In this document: in pieces, positions 1-12,756 of the stretch
Layout of the letters: each line of letters starts with the position of its first letter
Position numbering within the stretch: the first letter of the stretch is position 1
Assembly: GCF_963576545.1 (NCBI RefSeq)
Contig: NC_083655.1
Coordinates: forward strand, 20,568,204 to 20,632,203
Direction of reading: 5' to 3'
Source of the DNA: Limanda limanda
Taxonomy: Eukaryota > Chordata > Actinopteri > Pleuronectiformes > Pleuronectidae
DNA: 64,000 nt
Position numbers and translations under genes: made by a program
The notes under the pieces: model-generated
What the model was told of the DNA's origin: nothing
Database searches by the model: none
Seen by the model: only the letters and a program-made list of their open reading frames with translations

Positions 1-1204
1 ATCTCATCCATTGAAAGCAGAGAAAAGAAGGCAGTGCAAATCAAATAGCAGAAGAAAAAAGACACATCTTGAACAACCTTGCCTTTCCTCATACAAATGA
101 AATGTACATGCAACTTATCTACAACAGCAATTTTCACCGGCAACACTTACTGGCTTTAATTTCAACAGTGGAGAGCAGGGCTGCCGTTCACATGACAATA
201 TATATAACTCTACAGCATGTCACAGTGTTTAAAAACTCTTCAACACTTATGGAAGAGAGTCTCTTCATCAGAGCATGTATGAGGAGGTCTCACATCATTT
301 CACATCATTACTAAAATGTTTTTTCATGTGAAGCAGCTCTTTGGAGAGCTACTTAATCGAAGAGCAGTCTTGTGTGAAGTGCACATTTGTAGTGGATGGA
401 TTGCCATGCAGACATTTATGATTTGCACAGGATGAATCCCACTGACGTTCCAGCTCCAACTCTTAATGACTGAACTATAACATGGATCGACCAACCGACC
501 TTGTCCGTGAAGCCACAACACAAGCATAGCGAAAAAACTGCAGTAAAAAAGTCTTCAAAATCCACCCCAGTCTTTAAAGATTTAAAGTAATGTTTAAACA
601 TAGTACATTCACACTGAATAACAATTTGTTGTTTCATAGATATCACCCAGACCTCTAACAACAGTCTATACTCGCACCCCCACGACCTACAACATCACAC
701 AAACCCGTTGCAATTATGTATATCATTTCGTTACTTCTTAATTGAGTCAACTTTTTATCCTGTTAAGTCGATCACCTTGTCGGCATGTTAAGTGTGATCT
801 TGTCTTGAGGTAAGTAATTTTCTGAAGATAATGTCATGATGAACTCAATTATCTCAGGAAAGTGAATGTTGTGCTCTCAAGGTAATGAGAGAATTCACCA
901 CCTACCGTGAGATTTCTTGTGCACAAGCTGATATGACTGAAAAATTGTTGATTTATTTGTGGCTTTTGTAAGCAGAAACACACATTTCCAAAAGCAATAA
1001 ATATTGGCTTTTTTACGTGGAGATCAGTTTCGATACAATTAAGGTAGCATCTGTAATATCTGATGAATTTAAGGTGCATATGATTTCACATATAGATCAA
1101 CCAGGCTGGGTGCTTAGCAGGAGGCTCAGGCAAAATTGATTCACTAAACTCAGCTTTTAGACTGGTGAGCTGCTGTTTACCACACAGAATGCATGTGAGT
1201 AGAG
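1..1204. other. Single-copy AT-rich DNA, nothing recognised
   Basis: No reading frame longer than about 80 codons, no repeat signature and no RNA gene was recognised. Short frames on both strands lack any protein motif and fit chance expectation. Confidence 0.6.
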
Positions 1205-1380
1205 CAGGGGTCGGCAACCTAAGGCTTACGCCCCGGACACACTGGCTGTGGTTCCACCGTGGAACGGCTGCGCTGCGGTTCTGCCGCGAGTCACGATTGT
1301 CTGTTGTTCACACTGGCAGCGTGTCTGCTGAGGCACAGCTGCTATCCTGCAAGGACTCTCATAGAGCAAGTGCTGCACAA
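1205..1380 (+). mobile_element. hAT-like terminus plus GC-rich dispersed repeat fragment
   Basis: The segment opens with caggggtcggcaacct, the terminal sequence typical of many vertebrate hAT-type DNA transposons. The same 16 bases recur at 38662. A GC-rich, CpG-rich stretch follows (about 1230-1340) that stands out from its AT-rich flanks and resembles a repeat common in fish. No matching right end or 8-bp target duplication was found, so this is a fragment or composite. Confidence 0.5.
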
Positions 1381-1495
1381 AGATGCACTGTGTGAATGTG
1401 TGTGGGAAGGGCTGAATGTAAAACTGTACTGTAAGAACTTTGACTGGTCATCAGGACTAGAAAACCTCTATGTAAATACAGACTATTTGCTATTT
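1381..1495 (+). repeat. SINE-like repeat, 3' part only
   Basis: The stretch runs gaatgtaaaactgtactgta, then a GACTGGTCATCAGGAC-like block, then a tail ending in taaatacagactatttgc. This is the same 3' module as at 29700-29775. The tRNA-like head and the gggcaagacactgaac block are missing here, so the copy is partial. Confidence 0.55.
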
Positions 1496-3296
1496 ACTAT
1501 GTTTTTTTAAATAGTTTGCCTTGAAAATGAGTATGATCAATGATGTCATTAAACATCATTATATTTACTTCCTTGACAAGTGGTCCAAATTGGAAAGGAT
1601 TTTTTACCTGTTGCGCATCAGGCAAATGCTTTTTATGAATATATGTGTGTGTGTGTGTGTGTGTAAGAGAGCGAGAGAGTAATGTGTTTCTGAGCAGATA
1701 TTCTCGCACATGGAGACCGTGCTAAGCACCTCCCGCAGTCGTTTGACAACCAATCACTTTTTAGCATGTGAGCAATTTAAAGTGACTAACTACAACCCCC
1801 AGATAATGGAGCTCAGCAAAGGAGAGCAGGGCTAGAGATTCCAACGACTGGTTGGCAGTCTCATTGTTGCCTTCGACCCATTTGAATCAGACCATTGTAA
1901 CTTACAGTAAATTAGAGGGATAAAGATTTGTACGATTGCAGGTTGTGTAAAAATGAAAATGGCAGCAGCTGGAACAATAACTCTGAATAAATAAACCCAG
2001 GTGATAAAGGCGGTTTTGTTCGTTTTTGGGGGGATTTGAACAAAACACCTCAAATATAAAAAGTTACCTGACTGAGACTGAGGGAAATATATATTTGAGG
2101 TTATAATATAAAAACAAACAAACAAACAAATCAACTTATTGACTATATTGATTGGGGACTATATAACAAAATTGTGTGTTTGATGGTTTTCATATTGTAC
2201 ACACATACAATACTAAACCCTTAATAAGTATTAAGAGCACCTTTTAATAAAATGTTGATTTATTCTTTAAGAAACGTGTCCCCATCTTTTCTTGATAAAC
2301 ACAAAGCTAAAATCTCAAATCTGAACAAGATGGTGTCGTGGGACTTCAGAGCATGTACATTGTTCATATCATGAGTGTCCTAGATGCTCTCTGTCATGAT
2401 TTGCCTCATAATCAGCTCATATCCTGTACATCCACATTCCCAGTCCTCATTGATATACTAGTACACTTCCTTTTAACAAACTGCAACTATTAAAACAATC
2501 ACATTAAAAGATCATCTGACATGTAAGTCAGAAATTTGCAATGATAACTCTTACCCAAAAAATGTGGGGTTTTGAACCAGCTGCAGTAGACAACCTTATT
2601 CACTAAGTACTCCAATCAAATTCAGCAACAAGGAAAGAGGGATTTTAGGCCAGAATCAGTGACGTTTGAATGCAGAACACAGTCCAGAGTGATATAATAA
2701 AGATTCATTGGGTTGATGAGGGTTCTGAAGGGCGAAGGCTGAAGCGAGCGAGAGAGCAGAGGTTTTCAGGACGGAGCATCGGAAGGCTGAGCTGGTAGCG
2801 TTGGAGGACTGGCCAGCAGGCAGGAGAATGAGCGGGGAGCAGACGGACGAGGCAGGGGGCTGAGTGGAGGTGGAGACCGGTGGAGATGAGCTGGTTACGG
2901 CAAAGTGAAGAGTGAAGAGTCAAATAGAAAGTCAAACATGAGGTGACCCTGAAGATAAAGGGAATAAAGGTTTCTCGAATCCAATTTAAATTGCTCAGAG
3001 ATGTAATCAGCAGCATCCTTGGATCTGTCCATGGCCCTGTCGCTCCTGATGCACAAAATCTCATTTGTGACTTTAATCTCAAAGAAGTTATTTATGATTT
3101 TATAATCTCAGAACATATTCTAGCCTTCTTTTCTTGTAAAGTTGGGACTTTTTTGTACATTGAGCACTTTGATCCAAGAGAATATATAAGTTATTTCTTG
3201 AAATATCACCCCCCTCCCCTGGCTCTGTAATTATTTTAACCCGATGGCACTTGCACATCGTCAAACTTGACTGTACAGACACCGAGTCAGATATTT
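1496..3296. other. Single-copy DNA with one short TG tract
   Basis: A (TG)n tract lies at 1644-1664. A purine-rich stretch at about 2715-2930 gives an open minus-strand frame with no recognisable protein. Nothing else was recognised. Confidence 0.5.
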
Positions 3297-3410
3297 CTCT
3301 TCTTTCCTTTTTCGTCTCAACCAGACGACCACCTCTTTCATGGGGAGCAATAAGTAGCATCATCATTTGCAGGTGAAACATATACACTCATCGTTTTACT
3401 GTCTTTGTAA
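3297..3410. repeat. 114-bp tandem duplication, copy 1
   Basis: Copy 1 runs from ctcttctttcc to gtctttgtaa and is followed directly by a second copy with no base difference that I can see. The unit holds no recognised gene. Confidence 0.95.
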
Positions 3411-3524
3411 CTCTTCTTTCCTTTTTCGTCTCAACCAGACGACCACCTCTTTCATGGGGAGCAATAAGTAGCATCATCATTTGCAGGTGAAACATATACA
3501 CTCATCGTTTTACTGTCTTTGTAA
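3411..3524. repeat. 114-bp tandem duplication, copy 2
   Basis: Exact second copy, offset 114 bases from copy 1. Identity continues for three more bases (ctc) and then stops. The perfect match suggests a recent event, gene conversion between copies, or an assembly artefact. Confidence 0.95.
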
Positions 3525-3762
3525 CTCGGCCTCTTGGTGGACTGTCGTTGGTTTAATAAAGGGACAAAGACTGCAGTGAAACACAAGAAGAGCAGTGGTG
3601 GGAGGATGAAGTGTGATGAAGTGTCAGGTAAAGCGAGAAACTGTAAGTAAACAGTGAGAATCCTTCAGCCTCTCCTGCTCCACGTTCACCTGATGAGTGC
3701 AAATATCTGCACGCCGTGTTTTCAGCATTTATCAGCTGAGGATTAGTGTTTGAGCACATATC

Positions 3763-3806
3763 CACACACACACACAGACAAACACACACATTCACAGACA
3801 CACACA
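3763..3806. repeat. Imperfect (CA)n tract
   Basis: CA dinucleotides interrupted by aga, aaca and ttca. It produces spurious threonine/histidine-rich frames. Confidence 0.85.
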
Positions 3807-3960
3807 ACTACTGTATCTGCCCCCAGACCTGCTGCTGCTTCTCTGCTCTACTTGTGTACAGAAGATCCACCTTTCACCTCACAGCCCTTCACCCTCCATG
3901 ATAAAGCTCACTGGCATTCATTAAGACAGTGAGGCTGTAATGGTGTAATGTCTACACACG

Positions 3961-3963
<3 letters not shown>

Positions 3964-4008
<45 letters not shown>
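3964..4008. repeat. (AC)22 microsatellite
   Basis: Uninterrupted AC dinucleotides over 45 bases. Confidence 0.97.
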
Positions 4009-4011
<3 letters not shown>

Positions 4012-4182
4012 CCATTTACAGGCCCCAACGAGCTACTAAATGGCTCTGATGGATAGGTGTGGGAGAGCTGCCTCATTTTCTCTCCTGGACCATAAAGGGC
4101 TACTCGGCCATTTTCAGCAGCCCACTGGTCAAACAGCCATCTATCTCACCTCCACACAGCAATAAATCTCACTGCTCCTTTA

Positions 4183-4186
<4 letters not shown>

Positions 4187-4266
<80 letters not shown>
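4187..4266. repeat. (CT)40 microsatellite
   Basis: Uninterrupted CT over 80 bases, a homopyrimidine/homopurine mirror repeat. Such tracts can adopt triplex (H-DNA) structure. The serine/leucine-rich frame across it is an artefact of the repeat. Confidence 0.97.
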
Positions 4267-4271
<5 letters not shown>

Positions 4272-4769
4272 CCAACTGGGGAGTTTAGTCAGAGATTCTG
4301 AATGTGCTGTAAATGGTCCATTGACACCATGTCTTAATGATTATGAGTTTGTTAACCTATAATGGATATTGCATGGAGGTAGGAAAGCTCTAGAGATTAA
4401 GCCAATTTTCGTGTGTTCACAAAGATATAATTGTTGAAATCATAAAGCATCCAGCTTTTAATAAGAAGCAGATGGAGGATTATTTAAGATTATGGAGATT
4501 AAACTCTAGTAACATGTTTTATTTTTCCAGAAGACTGATGAAAGAAATGTAGATTTAGATAGTGGAGTAAGTTACATAACAGAGCAGAGTTTTGCCGTGG
4601 ATAGACGTCAGGTCTTTGGCTCCCTAGTTGGGGACTTCGAGGGGACTGCAATGTGACTGGGTGGTTGAAGAAGCTAATCTGCTAACATGAGTGAGTATGA
4701 TTACTTATTTTCTTGATTAAATCAGTGGGCATATTTCAGTTGGAAACGACACATTTCCCACAGACAGTT

Positions 4770-4995
4770 CCCAAACAGCAAGTTGGTCAGATTACTTTTT
4801 TATTTAGTAAGTTACTGAAAGAAAATCATAGTATTAAACCTGCCACATTTTGAATAAATTAGCAAAATGTAATCATGTGTCCTTGACAATGTAATAATGT
4901 AATACATTATTTTCACTATGGGCTGATTATAGTTACTTATTTTTTGTAATCCGACTATGTAATCCCTGATTAAATGTAATAATGTACCCTGCCTA
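4770..4995. repeat. Possible old dispersed DNA-transposon remnant
   Basis: Repeated attacttattttttgtaatc, taatgtaatacattat and atgtaatccctgattaaatg motifs resemble a TGTAATC/GATTACA-rich fish repeat. No clear ends or target duplication were found. Confidence 0.3.
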
Positions 4996-4999
4996 TCAG

Positions 5000-7900
5000 T
5001 TCAAAAAGTAGTGATCCACTGAGTCTCTGTCACTGAACCCAAGTTGTAATATAAAATAACTCGCTTTTCTTCTTACTGAATGAATTAACAGTGCAGAATA
5101 CAGCTATGATGTGTCTGTGGGAAAGTGATTTTAATCTTGAACAAGGTTAAATCTCTCCTTTATTGAGGCCAACCGTACAGAGGAAGCAGTAAAAGAAGCC
5201 GGATGGATCCAGAACATGTGGCTGAATGGATACAGCACTTAAAGATGTGAGGAGGAAGACGAAGATGGATTCCCTTCAGACAGCCAACAGTTTTCCATCC
5301 TTTATTTCCCACACGTGTCACATATTGTCTACCACTTAATGTGGAAACTGCTACAGTACAGACCAAAAAAAGGGAAAGTAATGAAAAGACGTTATGCCTC
5401 GCCATGCCTCATTAAAAGTACATTATGCGAGCGGTAATCAGGCCTCTGATACTGAAACGGCTAAATCAAATAGGGCTGTGCTTTAAAAGGTGAACAAGGA
5501 TAAGACGTTAAGGAAGGCCCTGTTAAGGAAACATAATTGCTTATTATTATCATTAACATTATCATTAATATTATGATTTTCTTTATTAAGAATTAAACAG
5601 GGACCTTCTTTTTATTCATACTGGAAACCATTTTTGCACTGAACAAGGACCCGGCCTCTTCTTACTGTGAAGCCACGTTCGGGAGGAAACTACTTACGGC
5701 CAGTGGAGAGAAACAGAGACTTTTCGCTACTTTAAATGTTTGCACTGTCAATTAAGAAAGTCATTCACTCGTTACATGTTAAACAAAACAAAAATAAATA
5801 TTTGCTTCATGCATGTCACTCATGACAGTTTAAATGCAGCCCTTTAATATGTGCCACCTATTAACATTATGTCTGCAGTGACAAACTTCCTACAACATAG
5901 TATTAACAACAATGAAACTACAGCTAACAAGGTTTCATTACACTTGTGACCTGAAATAATGGCGTCACCTGTAGCTTGGGCTAACAGCGGTGATGATGAT
6001 AAAGTAAATGAAACTTTCACCTGCAGTGACATTAGTCTGTGATGTGCTCTGTAAGCAGCAGCCTTTTAAACAATAGCGGCCATGTTTCTGGCTCCTTTAA
6101 GATCCCCTGTCATTTGTGGTGATGTGTCTAACCAAAGATACGTCACTTTATAATTCTAGGTCGGGTTATGCAGTTCCATTCGTTCAAGAAGCTAATTCAA
6201 ATTTGAATCATACAACAGTCTCTTCACTTAATCCGACCTTTTATAATCTAATGTGCTCACGGTTTTTTGTAAAAATAACAATCATTAAAATAATGAAAAG
6301 CTTTTTCAGCTGATACATTAGTGCACAGTTAATTTCAGTCCACTTACAACGGTACAATTTATCATTTGCTCCTGCAGAATTGTTTGTCCATCCTTTGACA
6401 GTTCTATTTAGCTTAATTTGTGTATGATTTAACAGTGTTGAGGATTCTATAATTAAATTGTCAAAGTGAGTGAAGAGACTGGTGCTATGAGAGATAAATA
6501 ATATATGGTGGGGTATTTGCCGTCACCGGGTCTGTAACATGTAGAGATCATCAAACCCCCTCTTCATACAGAGGAAACTCAAGCCTGGTATCAGGTAAAT
6601 TAAACAAAATTTTAAACATAAAACAAAAAATTATAATAACTAAAAAGTTTTTATTACCTCCTCAATGTTTCCCCAAGCCAGTAGAGAGGTTTGCATGGTT
6701 ACACACCAACATCCAGACGTTTAAAGCATGTCATAACGTTTTGCTGTAAATGGTGCAGAGTCCGTGGCTACACTCCCAAAATAGAGAAGAAGAAGAGGAA
6801 ATGAGTGCATTCAACCGGCTGTCATGTTGGATTCGTTGGAGCTGGAGCCGATAAAAACCCATGTTCACTGCTGTCATGTGACTCGGTAGTGAATTCCAAT
6901 TGTACTCATTTCCATTGCAGGCAAAAGCCAGATGTTAGTGGGTGTTGGTTTAACCAGTGGAAAAGGGGTTTGCAGTTATGTGAAGAACCCTGGACTGTAT
7001 CCATTGAACTGAATCTATCACCTGGGAATTGCTTCATGGATTAGTATTAGATTCATAGACCCAGTGTTGAATTTCTACTGTGTTAACTATGGACTGTTTT
7101 TTTCTCTCTTGTATTTCTCCATCCTACCATTGTAATCTCACACTTGGATGTTGGACCAGATCCAACTAGTACCTCCCTTCAACAAGCTTAATCATTTCAA
7201 TGGTTTTGTTCAACTTGTTCATTTTAGTAGTTGTTTTACTCTCAATCGAACCTGATCATTTATCTAATTGTTTGATCAGTTTGACATTTGTAATAATCAG
7301 CCAAGCAGTCCTGCCCTGTGTCTCAGAGCTGCTGCTGTGTTTTCAGTACAAGAGTGATGGCAGACGTGGTCATCTCATTTCCAGCTTTGGGAGCGGCACA
7401 GTTTCTAAACAGGCTTTTAGTCAGGGATACTTTTCCTGCTTATTACAACTCTAATTATTTTGTCTGGCACTCTCCATTCCTACCGCCTGTGTGTCTGTTT
7501 TCCCTCCAGCAAACATGCTTTCACTGGGTTTTCGTTGTGCATGACAGCCTTTGGGAGTGTGAAAGGCTTCCCCTCTCACACTCTCCCAGCAAAATAAATC
7601 CTCTTTGCAGAAGAAGACGGCGAGGCTGGGCTCTGACCCCGCGGGCTGTTTGTAATTAACACAGCGCAACAGCGGAGACGCCAAGAAACACTGTAAAGCC
7701 CAGCGTGATGCAGCGTCACCCTGGAAGACGAAGCAGCCCTCCCTCCGTCCGATGGGTGAATGCTGATGGCTGCTTGTGTGGAGCGAGAGTACAATCAGCT
7801 AGATCTCCAGATAATCCCACTACAGCAGTTAGATGCATAATATGCTTGGAACAGTTAGTACATAGGTATATTGTGTCCGCTATTTAACGCTGTAATACAT

Positions 7901-9645
7901 TTCTTTTGGTTACATTTCAGCGTTTTTTAGTACAAAGCAGTAAACGTTATCCCAAAATGCCAGTGCAGCAGTATTTTTAGAGGATGGATTTTCTGCCTGA
8001 GAATCTGTCTGACAATAACAAAAATGTTTTCTACCTATGTCCAATAAGAGATTATCCCTGTAAAATACAGTGTTATCTTTTTCAATTATTATGAACAAAA
8101 ATCTGATACATGTTTGAAAGTGTGACAAATTTAAGATATGAAGCACGTGCTGATTGAAACAAAAAATGTCCCAGCTCTTTGATTAAAAGTTAAGAAAAAC
8201 AAATAATGCCATTCAACAACCTCACAGAAACATCATCCCTGTTTGGGTTGTTAATCCAGAGGATTTATTGTCTACAGTTTTCACACCAAACCTGCTTGCG
8301 AAGTGCTTTTCTCTGGTGTTTGCCTTTAAGATTCTGTGTGTTTAGGCTGCCGTGAAAGCCGCCCATTGCACCTCAGTGAGGAGCCAACAACTCGATCAAT
8401 AGCTCTTGTATCAGTTGTCTTAGTCTTGCTGAGGTCAGACTCTGGTGCTCAGTCTTGGGGGTTTTAATAAATGAAACCAGCCACAGGTGTTTGCGAGCAC
8501 AGATGTGGGATATTGGCCTGAATTTGAAAGGCTTAAGGGGAATAATTAAAAAATCTATCTGCTCATTATTGGAACTCTCGAGGAGGCCATCTGTATGAGT
8601 GTATATGTTAGAGATGTCCAACACCAATCATATGAAGTGTTATCAAAGGCCAGTTAGGACACATTTTAAATGGATCAGGATCACCCAAATAAATACATGA
8701 TAATATGCTCTATGCACATGAGGGAACACACATCATACTGTGTGTTCCCTGACACATCGGAGAATCAAAGGGAGTTAAAACAGAGGCGGATATGTATTGT
8801 ATCAGTTCAGTAACAGCTCAAAATATGAAATCACAAGAGGCCTCTGTTACATCCGGTGTCTGCATCTTGTGTCACATCATTAATGAGTGTTATACTCAGT
8901 CTGAATTAATTAAGTTCATAGTCAGTTATTTTTTGGCGAGCTCTTTGTGACACTAAATAAATAACATTATACATGTGGTGGAGTAAAGTGCTGCCACCCG
9001 GCATTGATTTTCCAATGTGGCTCCATTTAGTGCTGATGATGCAAGAAATCACCACAATGTGACCATTAAGACAATTTATTTTATAGAGACAGTATTTCAA
9101 ATTGTGTATTAAATAGAATTGTATGACAGTAAGTGTCCTACAATTTGAATTATATCCTTTTAATGGTAAGAGCAAAGTTTTTGTTTCCATCCTCCACCAC
9201 CAAAAGTACCTGAGAGGCAGCAGCCCCTCATGTGTTTGCTCTCTCCTTGAAGCCATTGGAATGAAATGTGTCAGTACTGTGTGGCTGGCAGCAGAAAATG
9301 AAACCAAATGATTGATGTTTTTCAGGGATAGCACGCAACGTAAGGCCTCAGTTGGTGAAATGCTTTCAGTCCTGTACTGAATGATGCATTTCAGCTCTTC
9401 TTCCAAACCACTTCAGCTACTCTTGTTCTCAGAGTCTCAGCACAACTCCAAATCCTCAGCTGTGATTTCTCTTCAGCAGGCATTTGCAATAAAACTTCCA
9501 TTCTCTTTAACCTAAGCCTGCCTGGATATCGGAGCATCTGCTGAACGTGTGAAATGGAAAACTCTGGGCTCAGACGGAAGTTTTTTCCGCAGCCGGTGTG
9601 ATGTCACTCAGGGTTTAGCCATGTGTCTTGTGTTGTTCGACAACT
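5000..9645. other. Single-copy DNA, no gene recognised
   Basis: Only short unsupported frames occur. The block includes a GC-richer patch at about 7540-7770 and a short perfect hairpin at 8721-8750, listed separately. No host exon with convincing splice sites and protein similarity was found. Confidence 0.5.
8721..8750. other. Perfect inverted repeat, 11-bp arms
   Basis: The arms agggaacacac (8721-8731) and gtgtgttccct (8740-8750) are exact reverse complements around an 8-base loop. No T-run or gene context suggests a terminator, and none would be expected in a vertebrate. Confidence 0.7.
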
Positions 9646-9647
9646 GT

Positions 9648-9795
9648 GGGGGATAAGAGGCGGGCGTGTATGAATGGCGTTTGGCCATAAGGAGCCAATG
9701 TAATTACATTTAATTAACAGATCCATCATCTGGGCCTGATTACCGAGCAGACGCTAATTGAGAGCAGGAGATACTGTCATCGCCAGGTGTGTGTA
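9648..9795. promoter_or_regulatory. Candidate conserved non-coding element
   Basis: The segment is dense in homeodomain-type cores (taattacatttaattaacag at about 9700, gctaattgagag at about 9752) next to ggcctgattaccgag. The texture resembles vertebrate developmental enhancers. This is inference from motif density only. Confidence 0.22.
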
Positions 9796-10152
9796 CAGTA
9801 TGTGTGTGTATCCTGGGGATAATGCATGGCTTTTATGTTCGGTGCGTAGTGGTGTCTTGTAATTCCATTGTGGAATGGGTCATACATTTGGAATGTAACA
9901 AAACAGCACAATGGTCAGGTGGAGTGAAGGCAAACACATGCTTGTATTTCTTGGAAGAACCAAAGCAGTGAGCTGATAATGACGATGATGCTTTTGATGA
10001 TGATTATCATGATGGTGGTGGTCTGTAGAAGTCAACCTGGTGTCTGCTGTTACACATGTCACCAGCAGAGGGCGCTCTGGCCATATACTCAATGCAGCAA
10101 CAGTTGAACCAACCAAACGTGTACGCGTGTGTCTGAACTTAAAACCAATGCC

Positions 10153-10240
10153 TGTGTGTGCGTGCGTGTCTGTGCGCGCGTGTGTGTGTGAGTGTGTGTG
10201 TGTGCGCGCGTGTGTGTGTGCGTGCGTGTGTGTGTGAGTG
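10153..10240. repeat. GT/GC alternating purine-pyrimidine tract
   Basis: (TG)n mixed with gcgcgc blocks and cgtgcgtg steps over nearly 90 bases, a composition prone to Z-DNA. The cysteine/valine-rich and threonine/histidine-rich frames here are artefacts. Confidence 0.9.
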
Positions 10241-10447
10241 CATGAATGCATGCGTGGAGTGAGTTCTTGGAACCAGTCCAACACAGTAATACCTTTACTT
10301 TCGGCCAATTCTCCCAGCAGCCCGGAGAGAAAGAGAGCGAGAGGTGGCTTTATGCTTGCCGTCAGCTCGTTTCCATGACGATAATAACCGTAACCAGATT
10401 TTTATTCCTGTTCAGCTGGCTCCATGGGTGTTCTGTGTGAGTACATA

Positions 10448-10466
10448 TGTGTGTGTGTGTGTGTGT
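10448..10466. repeat. Short (TG)n tract
   Basis: About nine TG dinucleotides. Confidence 0.9.
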
Positions 10467-10953
10467 CCAGGTTATCTTAATTAGCTGAAATGTAAAGCCG
10501 GGCATTCAAATCAGATGAAATCATCAGACTTAAGTTGTGTGTGAGGTTAGAAATTAATTTATAATGAGGGAAATAATAAAGCTCCTTCACTGTGGTGTTG
10601 CAGTGACAAGGTAAAGTCAAAATAAGAGGGAATAACAAGGAAGCTGCAGATCGGATGAAATATCTATCATTTAAAAGACTTGACCTGTGTTTACCTGATC
10701 AAAATGAACACTCTGTAAATTGTGAATGATATCAGCCACAAATGGCACCATGCTTCAAGAAATCACTGCAACAAACAAATAACAGATGTAATAAATGCTA
10801 ATAAAATCCATTTCTCTTGCCATAAAGATATAGCTTTTAGAGGACAAACACATACAAAAATGTTAAAATAGACTTTCAATATATCATTTATGTTTGCTCT
10901 GGTTGTCTTTTTAAGATATCAGATGCCTAATGGCCACAAAATAAATAAATCAT

Positions 10954-11003
10954 TGTGTGCGCGTGTGCGTGTGATTGTGCGTTTGTGTGTGCGTGTGCGT
11001 GTG
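10954..11003. repeat. Imperfect GT/GC tract
   Basis: Alternating tgtgcgcgtgtgcgtg steps, interrupted at attgtgcgttt. Confidence 0.85.
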
Positions 11004-12724
11004 AAGCCGAGAACTGTTCAAGAGAAATGTTCAAAATGTCAGTGAGGCATTTGAGGATAATTTCCAAATTGTTTTCCGTGAAGCTTCCTGAGAAAAGCTA
11101 TGTAATTGGGTACAAGTGAAAAAGGAGGTGAGTTCAATTAGTGTTCTTCCAATTAATTAATTTCAGAGAAATGCATGTGGAACCAGAATGGTGTTTTAGT
11201 TAGAGAACAACTGAACATGCAAGTTGTCCCATTTATCCCAATGTGAGGATACTATACAACATATAGAAGCAGATTATCAATTCAGAATTTATGGTTTTAA
11301 AGACTGATTAGTATCAGACAAATTCGTTTTAAGACGATATAATATTGCATTATATCAGAAGTGGGTAAAATGTGCTATATCCTCTGGATAAATATTAAGG
11401 GATACAACATACACACAAGCTCAATTCAATTCCACTGTGAAACAGAAGTCTTCTGTCTGTATAACAACATGACTGACATGGATAGCTTTTGGGGTAAAGA
11501 CAGAAGATGGGGTGTGTGTTCTAGTCCTTGTTCCCTTTCAGCTGCTCCTCTTGGGGCTCGCCATGCACCATCACCATCCACATATTTGATTTGGCATGTT
11601 TTTTTTTGTTAGGTTTGTACTGGATGCTCTGAGGCAATCTGAGTTTGGGGGAACAGGGTGATGAACTGCCAACCCAGTATGATACATGACTTACCAGTGT
11701 CAGTTTCCCTGTATACTGCAGCCATTTCCTGGTTAAACCTTTGCTTGTTTTTGATTGGATGGTGCCACAGATGTATCCTAGCAACTGATTTACACATTTC
11801 CAAGGTCTGTGCATTTTTATACATTGTGTTAACTCAAACATGTTGTAGCTGGAAAGTGTGAACAAGCCGGACCGTTTAGACTTATTAGAAGCTGCAGTAC
11901 AATTTATACAGTTGGATGTTTTGACAGTGGCCACAAGGGACATGAGGACATGAGATCCATTAGGGACATGGGTTGACATATTCCATACATCTGACACCTT
12001 CATTGTCATAATTGCTCATCCTTTATTTATTTTCACTTCACGATCTCTTCTATCTTTATCCTTTCATGCACAACACCGACACACACACACCTACATGTGT
12101 GCGTAGAACAAATCAAAAATCTGAATGCATCTACTGAACTTTACCCAGGTACCTTGAGTTAATTACTTAAGCGTATCTATTTCTAGTCATTCCTCATGAG
12201 TAACCCGGTTAATCACTTTTTTTAAATATCATCACAATTGACACTTTGAAAGCGATACAAAAGTAATATCTAGATGAGAAATGCTTGCGGCAGATTTTTT
12301 CCCCCCAGATACATTAATATGAATGCTCGAACATTGTGTGTTTCGCTAATGCAAAAGTTTGAAGAAAAGTCTGCTGTGTCAGCAAAATGACTGAAGTGGT
12401 GCCATCTTCTTCCCCTGTGTTTGACTGACACACATGTTAAAGACGATGGTAAGATCTCTCACAAGTGTGGTGTGTGTGTTTGTGAACAGTGCTAAATGTG
12501 ATAGCCGCCTCTGCAAATTCTCACACGGCTAATACTGTTTATCAAACAGCGAGCTCCCCTCACATCCTGGATGATTGAAGCAGCATATGCATCTCTCCGC
12601 ACGGCTGATAAGCAACAAGCAAAAGAGGAGTCGGAACGCAGCCGCATATCCGAATCAGAAACACACACACACACAATGAACTAAGATACAAACGATGTAG
12701 CAAGATGTGTAGACGCAGCAGAGA

Positions 12725-12756
12725 CACACACTCACACACTCACACACTCACACACT
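12725..12756. repeat. 8-bp tandem repeat (cacacact)4
   Basis: Four perfect 8-base units, followed by a decayed CA tail. Confidence 0.9.

Noticed and set aside
1644..1700. TG tract plus gagagag as a promoter
   Set aside because: Simple repeats only; no TATA, initiator or downstream gene.
8906..9406. 166-codon minus-strand frame as a gene
   Set aside because: No recognisable domain, signal peptide or exon borders; chance frames of this length are expected in 64 kb.
11521..12009. 162-codon minus-strand frame as a gene
   Set aside because: No domain, no repeat and no splice context; composition is as in neighbouring non-coding DNA.
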